From Armatimonadota bacterium (lineage in GTDB: Bacteria; Armatimonadota; Fimbriimonadia; Fimbriimonadales; ATM1): a DNA stretch of 64,000 nucleotides. Every line of letters starts with the position of its first letter. Position 1 is the stretch's first letter. The position numbers were made by a program, and so were the translations under genes. The DNA lies in the NCBI GenBank assembly GCA_022567555.1, contig JADFGT010000002.1, positions 1 through 64,000 of the forward strand, written 5' to 3'. Of the stretch, positions 15,455-23,170 are shown one piece after another. Below the pieces are notes generated by a model that did not search any database, had not been told where the DNA came from, and saw only the letters and a list, made by a program, of their open reading frames with translations.

Positions 15455-15497
15455 GTCTTAACTCCCTCAACACGCGCCGTGTTGAGGGAGTTAAGAC
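15455..15497. repeat. Dispersed palindrome, copy 1 (20-bp arms)
   Basis: GTCTTAACTCCCTCAACACG at 15455-15474, loop CGC, and its exact inverse at 15478-15497. The same arms with loop CCG occur at 48031-48073. It lies between two convergent genes and could act as a two-way terminator, but the family looks like a small dispersed element. Half copies are at about 28088-28107 and near 46706. Confidence 0.85.
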
Positions 15498-15528
15498 TGC
15501 GACGCGGATGGTGGCCGCACACCCGACG

Positions 15529-16242
15529 TCAGAGGGATTTGAGAAGGTCCGGCGGCGTACATACTCGGATCCCCAAGCGGGCGAGGCTATCACTCTTGCT
15601 AAGAATCCTTCGATCGTAAGTTAGGAACCAGTCGCGCTGCGCCATGAGATGAGCGCACAGGTGATCGGCATCCCAGAGGTCGTTCTTCTTGGATTCCGAT
15701 GGATCTCTGACCCCAAGCATTTCGTAGAGATGTTTGCACTGCTCGCCACCCACTGGTGCTTCGCCTAACACATCTATTCCAAGCCGAAACGGCGCATGCA
15801 AGACTGGGAAAAGGCGAGCGACTGAATAATGGCGTTTCACGCGCTCCAAGTCAGTATCGCTTACCTTATCCTGGGTGAACCGAGATGAAAGCGCTATGTC
15901 AATCAGTCGCTCATCGTGTTTCTGCATGAGCGCCCGAAACGCTGCCTTTTTCTCTTTACTGTCTTCACTGTCATCGACCCCAGAAATCAGCACGTTGGTG
16001 TCGATTGTGACCCTTAGAAGTCCGCCAGACAACGGGATCCCATTTTGGAGCAGCATATACTGCTGAACGCCAGGCGAGTCTTTACTTGTAATGTCTGCCG
16101 CACCCCAGGCAAATTGACCTCCATAGCGCTGTGCTACATCGATATGATGTTGGTCTATGCGCACCAGGCCTACACTCGGTACTGCGTATTCGCCCGGCTT
16201 CGTCGGGCGTCCGAGCTGATCGTACGTAACGCGCTTATTCAT
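15529..16242 (-). CDS. PIN-like domain protein
   Basis: Encodes 237 residues. From about residue 76 there is a PIN-type fold: strand LLRVTIDTNVLISG (D81), acidic residues downstream, and KNDLWDADHLCAHLMAQRDW followed by FLTYDRRIL, matching the spaced Asp/Glu residues of PIN ribonucleases. The first 75 residues form an additional small domain that I cannot place. It starts 14 nt after the stop of the methyltransferase-nuclease gene on the same strand, suggesting co-transcription and a possible nucleic-acid defence module. Nuclease activity is inferred. An ordinary toxin role is less likely because no small antitoxin gene is adjacent. Confidence 0.6.
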   Translation of the reverse strand: MNKRVTYDQLGRPTKPGEYAVPSVGLVRIDQHHIDVAQRYGGQFAWGAADITSKDSPGVQQYMLLQNGIPLSGGLLRVTIDTNVLISGVDDSEDSKEKKAAFRALMQKHDERLIDIALSSRFTQDKVSDTDLERVKRHYSVARLFPVLHAPFRLGIDVLGEAPVGGEQCKHLYEMLGVRDPSESKKNDLWDADHLCAHLMAQRDWFLTYDRRILSKSDSLARLGIRVCTPPDLLKSL

Positions 16243-16256
16243 CGCGTGCCCCCTCC

Positions 16257-17951
16257 CTAGATCTTAAGATCCTTTTGCTTCCGCCGTTCCTTGCTCTGGC
16301 GCTTCGCTTGTTTGAATGTGGCATCGGCGATGCGTGGGTATTCGATGAACTTGCCGTCGAAGATGTCCTGAATCGTTAGGATCTGGATCTGCGGATAGGT
16401 CGCGGGCCAGAGTTTGGATTCGTATCGTCCGGCCTCGCGGGCCTCGTCCCGCATCGGCTTCGTCGGCTTTTCGAGGGTGACAAGAACACCGATCGCGGCC
16501 TTCTCTCGCCCCACGTCGCCTTTCAGAACGGAGATCGTCTCGCGGCCGACTTTCCCGGACTTCACGCTGACGATTATCCTCTGAAACTCGCCCTTCGGGT
16601 CCTCAAAGACAATCTCGCCGTCAATCCCCTTGTCAGCCCCCTTCTTCTGTCCACCGCGCGCGCCGACTTTGCTGAGCGTCCACCATTGGAACTGGAACCG
16701 GTCCCGCTCCGCAAGGGACCGAGCGCTGGCGAGGTCGAAAGGCGCGCCCTGGATTTCGTACGGCTGCAGGTCGTCAATCCCTTCCTTCGCCTCCTGCTCT
16801 TTTCCCTTCTTGCCGGGCTTTCGGTCCGTGTAGTGGCCGTGCAGGCGGCGCTCGATCAGGTCAATAGCGAGATACGTGATGTCAATGCCGATCCAGCGGC
16901 GCTTCAGACGTTCGGCCACGGCGATGGTCGTGCCGCAACCGCAGAATGGGTCGAGCACAAGGTCGCCTTCACTGCTTGAGGCCGTCACGATACGTTCCAG
17001 TAAGAGCTCGGGCTTTTGCGTAGGATAACCCAAGCGCTCCTTGTGCCAGGATCTGAGCGCCTCGACATCGGTGAGGACGTCCTGCGAAGGCATGCCCTTT
17101 GCCTCGTCAAGGTAGCGCTTGATGCGTGGTATTCCATTGCGTGTGTAGTAGATTCGGTTCTCTGCCTCTAATCTCTCCATCGTTTTGAGTGGCACGCGCC
17201 ACACCCGCCGCACTCCCCGCCACTCGTAGTCATAGCCCCCTCCCTGCAGACCCGCAGCGCCCAGATCACCAGACATGAAGCGGCGTCCCGACTCATCCTT
17301 GTACCGGTAGTATTGCTTGACGTACGCGTCGTCATATGGTTGGTATGTCTCGTTCCATGAGTAGTCGTTCGTCTTCGAGTAAAAGAGAACGCTGTCGTGA
17401 ACCGCTCCGAATCGCCGGGCGTCGCTATGCCCAGAGGTGCGTTTCCAGATGAGTTCGTTTCGGAAATTCTGTGCACCAAGAACCGCGTCGAGCACCAACT
17501 TCATATAATGGCTGGCGGTGGGGTCGCAGTGAAGATACAGGCTTCCGTTGGGCTTGAGAACCCGATGCAATTCGACAAGCCTGGCGGCCATCATTACCAA
17601 GTACGCCATCATCGCGTTTCTGCCCGGGCGGCTCTCCTTGCCCAGAAACCCATAAAGCGCCTGCAACAGATCTCGAACCTTGGGCGGAGCCTGATGGGGC
17701 CCGGTGGCAATCAGTTCGCGATAGGTGGCGTCCGCGACATCGTCCCATTCCCACGTATCTTTGAACGCAATCGTCTGCGCCTCGGACTTCCTGCCGGTTT
17801 TCTCTTCGTACAGGACGTTGTAGGTCGCATTGGAGTTGAACGGCGGGTCGAGGTAGATGAGGTCCACGAACTCGTCGGGAAACGCGACCCGGTTGCGCAT
17901 TATCTCCAGGTTGTCCCCGAACCAGAGTTGGTTCTTCCACCCTTCGGCCAT
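16257..17951 (-). CDS. DNA methyltransferase (beta class) fused to PD-(D/E)xK nuclease-like domain
   Basis: Encodes 564 residues. Motif IV DPPF (LIYLDPPFNS, residues 35-38) precedes the SAM-binding motif I LDPFCGCGTT (about 333), the order of beta-class N4-cytosine/N6-adenine methyltransferases, with the target-recognition region between them. After residue about 420 a restriction-endonuclease-like segment follows: GADKGIDGEIVFED, then RIIVSVKSGKVG. This is the G-(I)-D...x-V-K pattern of Mrr-type PD-(D/E)xK folds. MTase and nuclease in one chain suggest a self-contained modification/restriction protein, though many relatives are annotated only as methyltransferases. A PIN-domain gene follows 14 nt downstream. 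Confidence 0.82.
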   Translation of the reverse strand: MAEGWKNQLWFGDNLEIMRNRVAFPDEFVDLIYLDPPFNSNATYNVLYEEKTGRKSEAQTIAFKDTWEWDDVADATYRELIATGPHQAPPKVRDLLQALYGFLGKESRPGRNAMMAYLVMMAARLVELHRVLKPNGSLYLHCDPTASHYMKLVLDAVLGAQNFRNELIWKRTSGHSDARRFGAVHDSVLFYSKTNDYSWNETYQPYDDAYVKQYYRYKDESGRRFMSGDLGAAGLQGGGYDYEWRGVRRVWRVPLKTMERLEAENRIYYTRNGIPRIKRYLDEAKGMPSQDVLTDVEALRSWHKERLGYPTQKPELLLERIVTASSSEGDLVLDPFCGCGTTIAVAERLKRRWIGIDITYLAIDLIERRLHGHYTDRKPGKKGKEQEAKEGIDDLQPYEIQGAPFDLASARSLAERDRFQFQWWTLSKVGARGGQKKGADKGIDGEIVFEDPKGEFQRIIVSVKSGKVGRETISVLKGDVGREKAAIGVLVTLEKPTKPMRDEAREAGRYESKLWPATYPQIQILTIQDIFDGKFIEYPRIADATFKQAKRQSKERRKQKDLKI

Positions 17952-18007
17952 GCCGCGATTCTACCGGCCCCAGGTCGTCCGTCCGCGTTCGGTAGACTGG
18001 AGACGCC

Positions 18008-19519
18008 ATGTCGTACCGCATCGAGAAAGACAGTTTGGGGGATGTAGAGGTCCCGGAGGACGCTTATTGGGGCTCTCAGGCCGAGAGAAGCCGCCGCCTG
18101 TTCCCTATTACGGGTCTCACCGAGCACCCAAAGATGATCGAGGCGTACGTGACGCTCAAAAAGGCGTGCGCGCAGGCGAACGACGAGTTCGGGCTGCTTG
18201 ATAGGGAGAAGGCGCAGGCGATCGTGGCGGCGGCGGACGAAATCCTTGAAGACCTGCGGTCTCGCGCGGGGGACGCAGACACGACAACCCCTCCCCCCCA
18301 CCCCCTCCCGCAAGGGGAGAGGGAGACCGCCCCCAACACCAGCCCCCTCCCGCAAGGGGAGGGGGGGTGGTTGAACCAGTTCCCGGTGGACGTGTTCCAC
18401 ATGGGCGCGGGGACCAGTTTTCACATGAACGTGAACGAGGTTCTCGCCAACCGCGCAGAAGAGATACTGGGCGGCAGAAAGGGCGAATACAAGTTAGTCA
18501 ACCCGAACGACCATGTGAATTACGGCCAGTCCACAAACGACACATTCCCAACCGCGATGCGAATCATGTCGCGCGTGATGCTGACAGACTTAATGAAGGC
18601 CGTCGAAGAACTGGAAGAGGCGTTCGCGGAGAAAGGCCGCGAGTTTGACCTCGTTCTGAAATCCGGCCGCACGCATCTTCAGGACGCGGTGCCGATAAGA
18701 CTGGGACAAGAGTTTGCGGCTTACGCTAACGCAACGAAGCGCTGCCGCAACTGGCTGCACAAAGCGGCGCACGAACTCCAGGAGCTCGGCATCGGCGGCA
18801 GCGCCGTGGGGACCGGACTGAACACGCACCCGAAATACCGGTTTCGCGTCGTGGAACTGTTGGCAGATTACACGGGACTGCCGTTCCGTCCGTCGGATGA
18901 CATGCGCGAGGCGATGCAGTCGCAGTTCTGCATGAGCGCGCTGGGGGGGGCGATTCGCCTTCTCTGCCTGGAACTCACGCGCATAACCAACGACCTGCGG
19001 CTTCTCTCCTCCGGCCCGCTGGTCGGCCTGGCGGAGATAGTGCTGCCGGCTGTTCAACCGGGCAGCAGCATAATGCCGGGCAAAGTGAATCCATCCATGG
19101 CCGAAAACCTGAACATTGTGCTCTACCAGGCGATGGGGCAGTGCCACGCGATTGATATGTGCGTTCAGGCGGGGCAGCTGGAACTAAACGTGATGATGCC
19201 GGGGATGGCGTTCAGCGCGCAGTTCATGCTTCAGTCGCTCACCAACGCCATAAACACGTTCCGCAAGAACTGCGTGGAGGGAATCACCGCAAACGAGGAG
19301 AGGTGCCGGCATTACGCGGAGGTCTCGCCGTCGCTCGCCACGGCGCTCAACCCGCTCATCGGCTACAAGAAGGCGGCCGAGGTTGTGAAGAAGGCGCTGG
19401 CCGAAGGAAAGACGATCCCGGAAGTCGTTCGTGAGATGGGGTTGCTCGACGAAGAGACATTGCAGAAAGCGCTCGACCCGTCGAAACTGACCGAGCCGGG
19501 GATACCGGGGGGGGGATAG
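18008..19519 (+). CDS. fumC: Class II fumarate hydratase with in-frame repeat insertion
   Basis: Interconverts fumarate and malate in the TCA cycle. Family landmarks are YWGSQAERS, the TGAGT-like HMGAGTSFHMNVNEVLANRA, NDHVNYGQSTNDTFPTAMRI, GRTHLQDAVPIRLGQEF and the signature GSSIMPGKVNPSMAEN. The length is 503 residues against about 460 for the family. The excess is residues about 88-121 (DTTTPPPHPLPQGERE and a second PLPQGEGG), encoded by a palindromic G/C-rich repeat lying in the loop before QFPVDVFHMGAGT. Three tracts of 7-9 G occur in the gene, the last just before the TAG stop. The frame is intact, so the enzyme is probably made. Confidence 0.93.
   Translation: MSYRIEKDSLGDVEVPEDAYWGSQAERSRRLFPITGLTEHPKMIEAYVTLKKACAQANDEFGLLDREKAQAIVAAADEILEDLRSRAGDADTTTPPPHPLPQGERETAPNTSPLPQGEGGWLNQFPVDVFHMGAGTSFHMNVNEVLANRAEEILGGRKGEYKLVNPNDHVNYGQSTNDTFPTAMRIMSRVMLTDLMKAVEELEEAFAEKGREFDLVLKSGRTHLQDAVPIRLGQEFAAYANATKRCRNWLHKAAHELQELGIGGSAVGTGLNTHPKYRFRVVELLADYTGLPFRPSDDMREAMQSQFCMSALGGAIRLLCLELTRITNDLRLLSSGPLVGLAEIVLPAVQPGSSIMPGKVNPSMAENLNIVLYQAMGQCHAIDMCVQAGQLELNVMMPGMAFSAQFMLQSLTNAINTFRKNCVEGITANEERCRHYAEVSPSLATALNPLIGYKKAAEVVKKALAEGKTIPEVVREMGLLDEETLQKALDPSKLTEPGIPGGG
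18289..18371. repeat. Palindromic repeat element inserted in fumC
   Basis: Two copies of CCCCTCCCGCAAGGGGAG-type palindrome, one at about 18301-18322 and one at about 18344-18366, joined by a short spacer, with flanking C and G runs. Translated as PLPQGE twice. The insertion keeps the fumC frame, as known for translated palindromic elements such as those of Rickettsia. Confidence 0.8.
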
Positions 19520-19590
19520 GGGACAGAGGCAAGAGGAAAAAGGCAAAAGGAAAAAGGCGAGAGGCCGAACGCCTCTGAACGTCTAACGCA
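19517..19590 (+). repeat. Stop-codon-linked purine-rich repeat, copy 1
   Basis: Starting at the fumC stop codon, TAGGGGACAGAGGCAAGAGG is followed by AAAAAGGC words and GAGGCCGAACGCCTCTGAACG. A copy in the opposite orientation starts at the stop codon of the ferredoxin gene at 24581. Confidence 0.75.
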
Positions 19591-19602
19591 AGACGCGAAA
19601 CG

Positions 19603-19634
19603 AAGGGCGGAGCCTACAGAAGGCCCCGCCCTTT
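19603..19634. terminator. Bidirectional terminator between fumC and the barrel gene
   Basis: AAGGGCGG (19603-19610) pairs with CCGCCCTT (19626-19633). An inner GCCT/AGGC extends the stem after one mismatch, with loop ACAGA. Its position between two convergent genes suits a shared terminator; T-tracts are short on both sides. Confidence 0.7.
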
Positions 19635-19656
19635 AGATTGGTCAAGCGATATGGCG

Positions 19657-20211
19657 TTAGAATCGGAACCCGATTGTACCGTACCAGCCCGTGTTGTTCA
19701 CGCCCGCAACCGACGGCGCCAACTGGTAACCCACTTCGGTCGAGAAGCCGCCGGCGAACTCATACCCGAATCCGCCGAAGCCGCCGAAGCCCCACTTCTC
19801 GGTGTCAATCCCGAGGGTAGCGCTTTTCAGATCGGTGAGATAGTACCCGCCGGCCACCTTCAGATAGAAGGAGCCCGCTTCCGGGTTCCCCTCGTCGAAG
19901 CCGATGCGGTAGCCATAGTGAAAACCGTAGCTCCGCACTTCGCTGCCTCCGCTGCCGAACCAGCCTCGGACCCCGAAGAAACTCATCGTGCTTTCGCCGA
20001 GGTAGCCGGTGTAGTAGTCAATCCCGGCCGTGAAGGCCGTGTTGAAGCCGGCATCGTCCAGGTCGTCGGTGAACATCATCCCACCGACCGAAACCTCCCA
20101 CGGCTTCATCAAGTCACCGCCGTATCCGTATTGCTTAGGGGTTGTGGCGGCGGCAGTCGCCGCGAGGGCGAGGGCCGTGCCAATCGTCAGAGCAGTGATA
20201 GTCTTCCTCAT
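19657..20211 (-). CDS. Outer-membrane beta-barrel-like protein
   Basis: Encodes 184 residues from ATG 20211, preceded by GGGAGGTG; an upstream frame to 20373 has no such site. The signal peptide is MRKTITALTIGTALALAATAAA. The mature part is glycine- and aromatic-rich with alternating strands (WEVSVGGMMFTD, SYGFHYGYRIGF, GFGGFGYEFAGGF) and ends GWYGTIGFRF. A terminal aromatic residue is the usual signature of barrel assembly. An eight-strand OmpA/OmpX-like barrel is the best guess, supporting a two-membrane cell. Ligand or role unknown. Confidence 0.75.
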   Translation of the reverse strand: MRKTITALTIGTALALAATAAATTPKQYGYGGDLMKPWEVSVGGMMFTDDLDDAGFNTAFTAGIDYYTGYLGESTMSFFGVRGWFGSGGSEVRSYGFHYGYRIGFDEGNPEAGSFYLKVAGGYYLTDLKSATLGIDTEKWGFGGFGGFGYEFAGGFSTEVGYQLAPSVAGVNNTGWYGTIGFRF

Positions 20212-20372
20212 GAAGACACCTCCCTTATTTCGGTCGCAGCAGGCCCGGCTGTCCAATGTTTCGCGCAGACCCGCACGCGTCCATGCGTTGGCGGCAGTAT
20301 ACCGGCTGATCCGCCCCATAGCAAGCCGGACAGGTTCGAGACGCCCGGCGTCGAACCTGAGGGGTGCCTGCA

Positions 20373-21107
20373 ATGCGCCCTTTCAGCAAGATAGCGCCCT
20401 ACTACGAGACCCTGATGGACGGGGTCCCCTACCCGATGTGGCTCGCCTACCTGAAACTGATCTGGGCGAAATTGGACCGGGCGCCCAGGACCGTCCTCGA
20501 GGTCTGCTGCGGAACCGGACGGATGTGCCGCATGCTGGCCGAAGAGGGGTTCAGTCTGACCGGCGTGGACTTGTCCCGTCCGATGATCCGCGAGGCCAGC
20601 CGCCTGGCCAAAGAGGCGTGCCTCCGGGTCAGGTACGAGGTCCAGGACGCCGCCGAACTCGACCTGGGAGAGCGGTTCGATGCGGCGTTCTCATTCTTCG
20701 ACAGCCTGAACAACATCACGGACCCCGGCCGTCTTGCAAAGGCGCTGCGGCGCGTGAGAGACCATCTGGCGCCGGGCGGCCCGTTTCTGTTCGACCTGAA
20801 CACCGACTATGCGTTCAAGCACAAGATGTTCGACCAGAAGGACCGCAACCGGCGGCGGCGGGTCCGCTACGAGTGGCGGAGCCGATGGGACCCGGAGTCA
20901 CGCCTGTGTACAATCGAGATGGACTTCTGGACAAAAGAGGGTGAGTTCCGCGAGGTGCACGTGCAGCGGGCGTACTCCGTCGAGGAGATTGAGGCGATGA
21001 TGCAAGACGCCGGATTCCGGCGTGTGGAGACCTTCGACGCGTACACTCTGGACCCGCCGCGCGGCCGGAGCGACCGCATTCACGTGCTGGGCGTCGCGCC
21101 GGAGTAA
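20373..21107 (+). CDS. Class I SAM-dependent methyltransferase
   Basis: Encodes 244 residues from ATG 20373 with GAGGGG 8 nt upstream; a GTG at 20364 overlaps that site. The Rossmann methyltransferase motif I is VLEVCCGTGRMCRMLAEEG, with LTGVDLSRPMI following and FDAAFSFFDSLNNI as motif II region. C-terminal strands include VERVQRAYSVEEIEAMMQDAGF-like sequence typical of small-molecule methyltransferases. The substrate cannot be told. Convergence or operon signals are absent: it stands alone between a barrel gene on the other strand and the slipin gene. Confidence 0.85.
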   Translation: MRPFSKIAPYYETLMDGVPYPMWLAYLKLIWAKLDRAPRTVLEVCCGTGRMCRMLAEEGFSLTGVDLSRPMIREASRLAKEACLRVRYEVQDAAELDLGERFDAAFSFFDSLNNITDPGRLAKALRRVRDHLAPGGPFLFDLNTDYAFKHKMFDQKDRNRRRRVRYEWRSRWDPESRLCTIEMDFWTKEGEFREVHVQRAYSVEEIEAMMQDAGFRRVETFDAYTLDPPRGRSDRIHVLGVAPE

Positions 21108-21241
21108 AACCTCCTGCGCCCCCAGACCGTATCATATTAGTCATGAAAGCGTTGACGGGACTCGAGTTGACCATCGAGGACGCCCTGGAAGCCGTCGGAA
21201 GGCGTAGGGTCGCGAAGCCGTCTCGTCCGAAGGAGTCGAAA

Positions 21242-22105
21242 ATGCAGAACTATCTCGCCGGAATCGTCTTTGCGGTCCTGCTGGCCATCGGCTGGCTTTT
21301 GCTCGGGGGCTCGCTCTCGCAGCCGGGTCCCAACCTGCTGTGGCCGGCCCTGTGGGTTCTGGGCAGCGGGCTGGTGGCCTCATCAATCAAGATTGCCGTC
21401 CAATGGGAAAGGGCACTCGTGTTCCGGCTCGGCAAGTTCAACCGCCTGCGCGGACCTGGACTGTATCCGATCATTCCGATGATTGACCAAGTGCGGCACA
21501 TTGACACGCGCATCGTGACGATAGACATCCCGCGCCAGGAGGCGATCACCAAAGACAACGTGCCGATCTCCATTGACGGCGTTATCTTCATGCGCGTCAT
21601 TCGCCCGGACCAAGCCGTGATAAACGTCCAGGATTACACCCACGCGATCACCCAGTACGCTCAGACCGCCCTAAGGGACGTAATCGGCGGAAAGACGCTC
21701 GACGAAGTGCTGACCGACCGCGAAGAAATCGGGCGCACGATCGAAGAACTTGTGGAGCGGGAGACGGAGCATTGGGGCCTTGAAGTCTCGGGCATCCGCA
21801 TCCAGGACATCGTCCTGCCCGATGACCTCAAAAGGGTCATGAGCAGGCAGGCCGCCGCCGAGCGCGAGAAGCGGGCGGTAATCGCAAAATCGGAAGGCGA
21901 CCGGATGGCCGCTGAAAACCTGGCCGTGGCGGCGGCGAAGATGGCGACGAGCCCGGGCGCGATGCAGTTGCGCACTCTGCAGACCATTGACGGCCTCGGC
22001 CCCACCGCTTCGAACACCGTGATCATGGCGGTGCCGCTGGAGATCATGGAGGCGTTCGAAACGCTGGCCAAGTTGCGACCGAAGCAGGAACCGGGGGAGG
22101 AATAG
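21242..22105 (+). CDS. SPFH/band 7 (slipin) membrane protein
   Basis: Encodes 287 residues from ATG 21242, preceded by GAAGGAG; the frame is open to ATG 21143, which lacks a site. Two hydrophobic stretches lie at the N-terminus (YLAGIVFAVLLAIGWLLLGG and LLWPALWVLGSGLVAS). The stomatin/prohibitin domain follows: VQWERALVFRLGKFNRLRGPG, DTRIVTIDIPRQEAITKDN, and the coiled-coil MSRQAAAEREKRAVIAKSEGD. Such proteins organise membrane microdomains and often regulate a membrane protease. Here no nfeD-type protease gene is adjacent; glcE follows after about 150 nt. Confidence 0.9.
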   Translation: MQNYLAGIVFAVLLAIGWLLLGGSLSQPGPNLLWPALWVLGSGLVASSIKIAVQWERALVFRLGKFNRLRGPGLYPIIPMIDQVRHIDTRIVTIDIPRQEAITKDNVPISIDGVIFMRVIRPDQAVINVQDYTHAITQYAQTALRDVIGGKTLDEVLTDREEIGRTIEELVERETEHWGLEVSGIRIQDIVLPDDLKRVMSRQAAAEREKRAVIAKSEGDRMAAENLAVAAAKMATSPGAMQLRTLQTIDGLGPTASNTVIMAVPLEIMEAFETLAKLRPKQEPGEE

Positions 22106-22127
22106 AGCACGTCGCCGACCCTCCAGG

Positions 22128-22169
22128 GTGGAAAGGATATCCTGACACAGAGTGGAAAGGATCTCCTGA
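22128..22169. repeat. Two 18-bp direct repeats, 24-bp spacing
   Basis: GTGGAAAGGATATCCTGA at 22128-22145 and GTGGAAAGGATCTCCTGA at 22152-22169 differ at one base, and each contains a near-palindrome AGGAT(A/C)TCCT. They sit upstream of glcE and could be paired regulator sites. Confidence 0.55.
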
Positions 22170-22261
22170 GACCGTACAGAGATTGTTAAAGGCTTGGTGA
22201 TCGCCCGCGAAGGGCGCTCGGTCCCCTCACGCGCGTTTTCCGGTCAGAATCAGCCGCAGAG

Positions 22262-23164
22262 ATGTCGGAATCGCTCAGACCGGAGACGGTGGAAGAGGCG
22301 GCGGAGATGGTTCGGGAAGGCGGTCCGTTCCGGATCGAAGGCGCCGGAACAAAACGCGAGTTCGGCTGCCCGCTCGAGGGCGCCTGCAAGACCGTCTCCA
22401 CGCTGGGCCTCAGTGGAATCGTCGAGTGGTCGCCGGACGACCTTGTGGCCGTAGTCCGGGCGGGGACCCACATCGAAGACCTCCAAAGTGAATTCGCGAC
22501 ACGAAACCAGTGGCTGCCGTTCCCACCCGGTGGGAACGGCATCGAGAGATTGACCGCCGGCCTGCCCGGCACCGCCGGCGGGATGGTTGCCGCCAACCTG
22601 CCGACGCGCTGGGACGGCTCGACGAAGGGAGTGCGATACTGGGTGTTGGGCATGAAGGTCGTACTCGCCGACGGCACGATAGTGAAGTGCGGCAGCAAGG
22701 CCGTGAAGAACGTTGCGGGCTACGACGTCCAGAAACTGATGACCGGCGCATGGGGGACATTGGGGCTGATCGTAGAGGTGATCTTGAGGGTGATGCCCAA
22801 ACCCAGACCGGAGGATGGGGAGACCTCGCCGTTCCCCGACAGCATGACGCTGGGTGACGACGCCGAGGCGTGGGACGGCTCCCTCCCCTTGATGATCGCC
22901 AGAGCGCCCATTGGCGAATCTGCGGATTTCGCGCGGTCGCTCGGACACGGCCGGTGGGTGTTGGACGCGGGGACCGGAACGGTGTGGGCCTCCGTCGCCG
23001 GCTGCGAACTGCCCGCCGCTCCAGACGACGGGTGGGCGTTTTACGCCGGGACCGGAAAGGCGAACTTCGGCGACCTCGGTCCGAACCGGGACCTGGCGCT
23101 TGGGATGAAGAAAGCGCTGGACCCAACGCGCAAGTTCAACCCGGGCATACTTGGGCTCTTCTAA
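22262..23164 (+). CDS. glcE: Glycolate oxidase FAD-binding subunit GlcE-like
   Basis: Encodes 300 residues of the VAO/PCMH-type FAD family. Visible are FRIEGAGTKREFGC, a WSPDDLVAVVRAGTHIEDL strand-helix, the flavin-contact LTAGLPGTAGGMVAANLPTRWDG, and GSKAVKNVAGYDVQKLMTGAWGTLG. The C-terminus ALDPTRKFNPGILGLF is characteristic. GlcE works with GlcD and GlcF to oxidise glycolate to glyoxylate at the membrane. It is shorter than the usual 350-400 residues because the middle substrate domain is reduced. glcF follows 6 nt downstream; no glcD is present in the window. The start ATG 22262 lies just before the conserved N-terminus. Confidence 0.82.
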   Translation: MSESLRPETVEEAAEMVREGGPFRIEGAGTKREFGCPLEGACKTVSTLGLSGIVEWSPDDLVAVVRAGTHIEDLQSEFATRNQWLPFPPGGNGIERLTAGLPGTAGGMVAANLPTRWDGSTKGVRYWVLGMKVVLADGTIVKCGSKAVKNVAGYDVQKLMTGAWGTLGLIVEVILRVMPKPRPEDGETSPFPDSMTLGDDAEAWDGSLPLMIARAPIGESADFARSLGHGRWVLDAGTGTVWASVAGCELPAAPDDGWAFYAGTGKANFGDLGPNRDLALGMKKALDPTRKFNPGILGLF

Positions 23165-23170
23165 AAGGAA

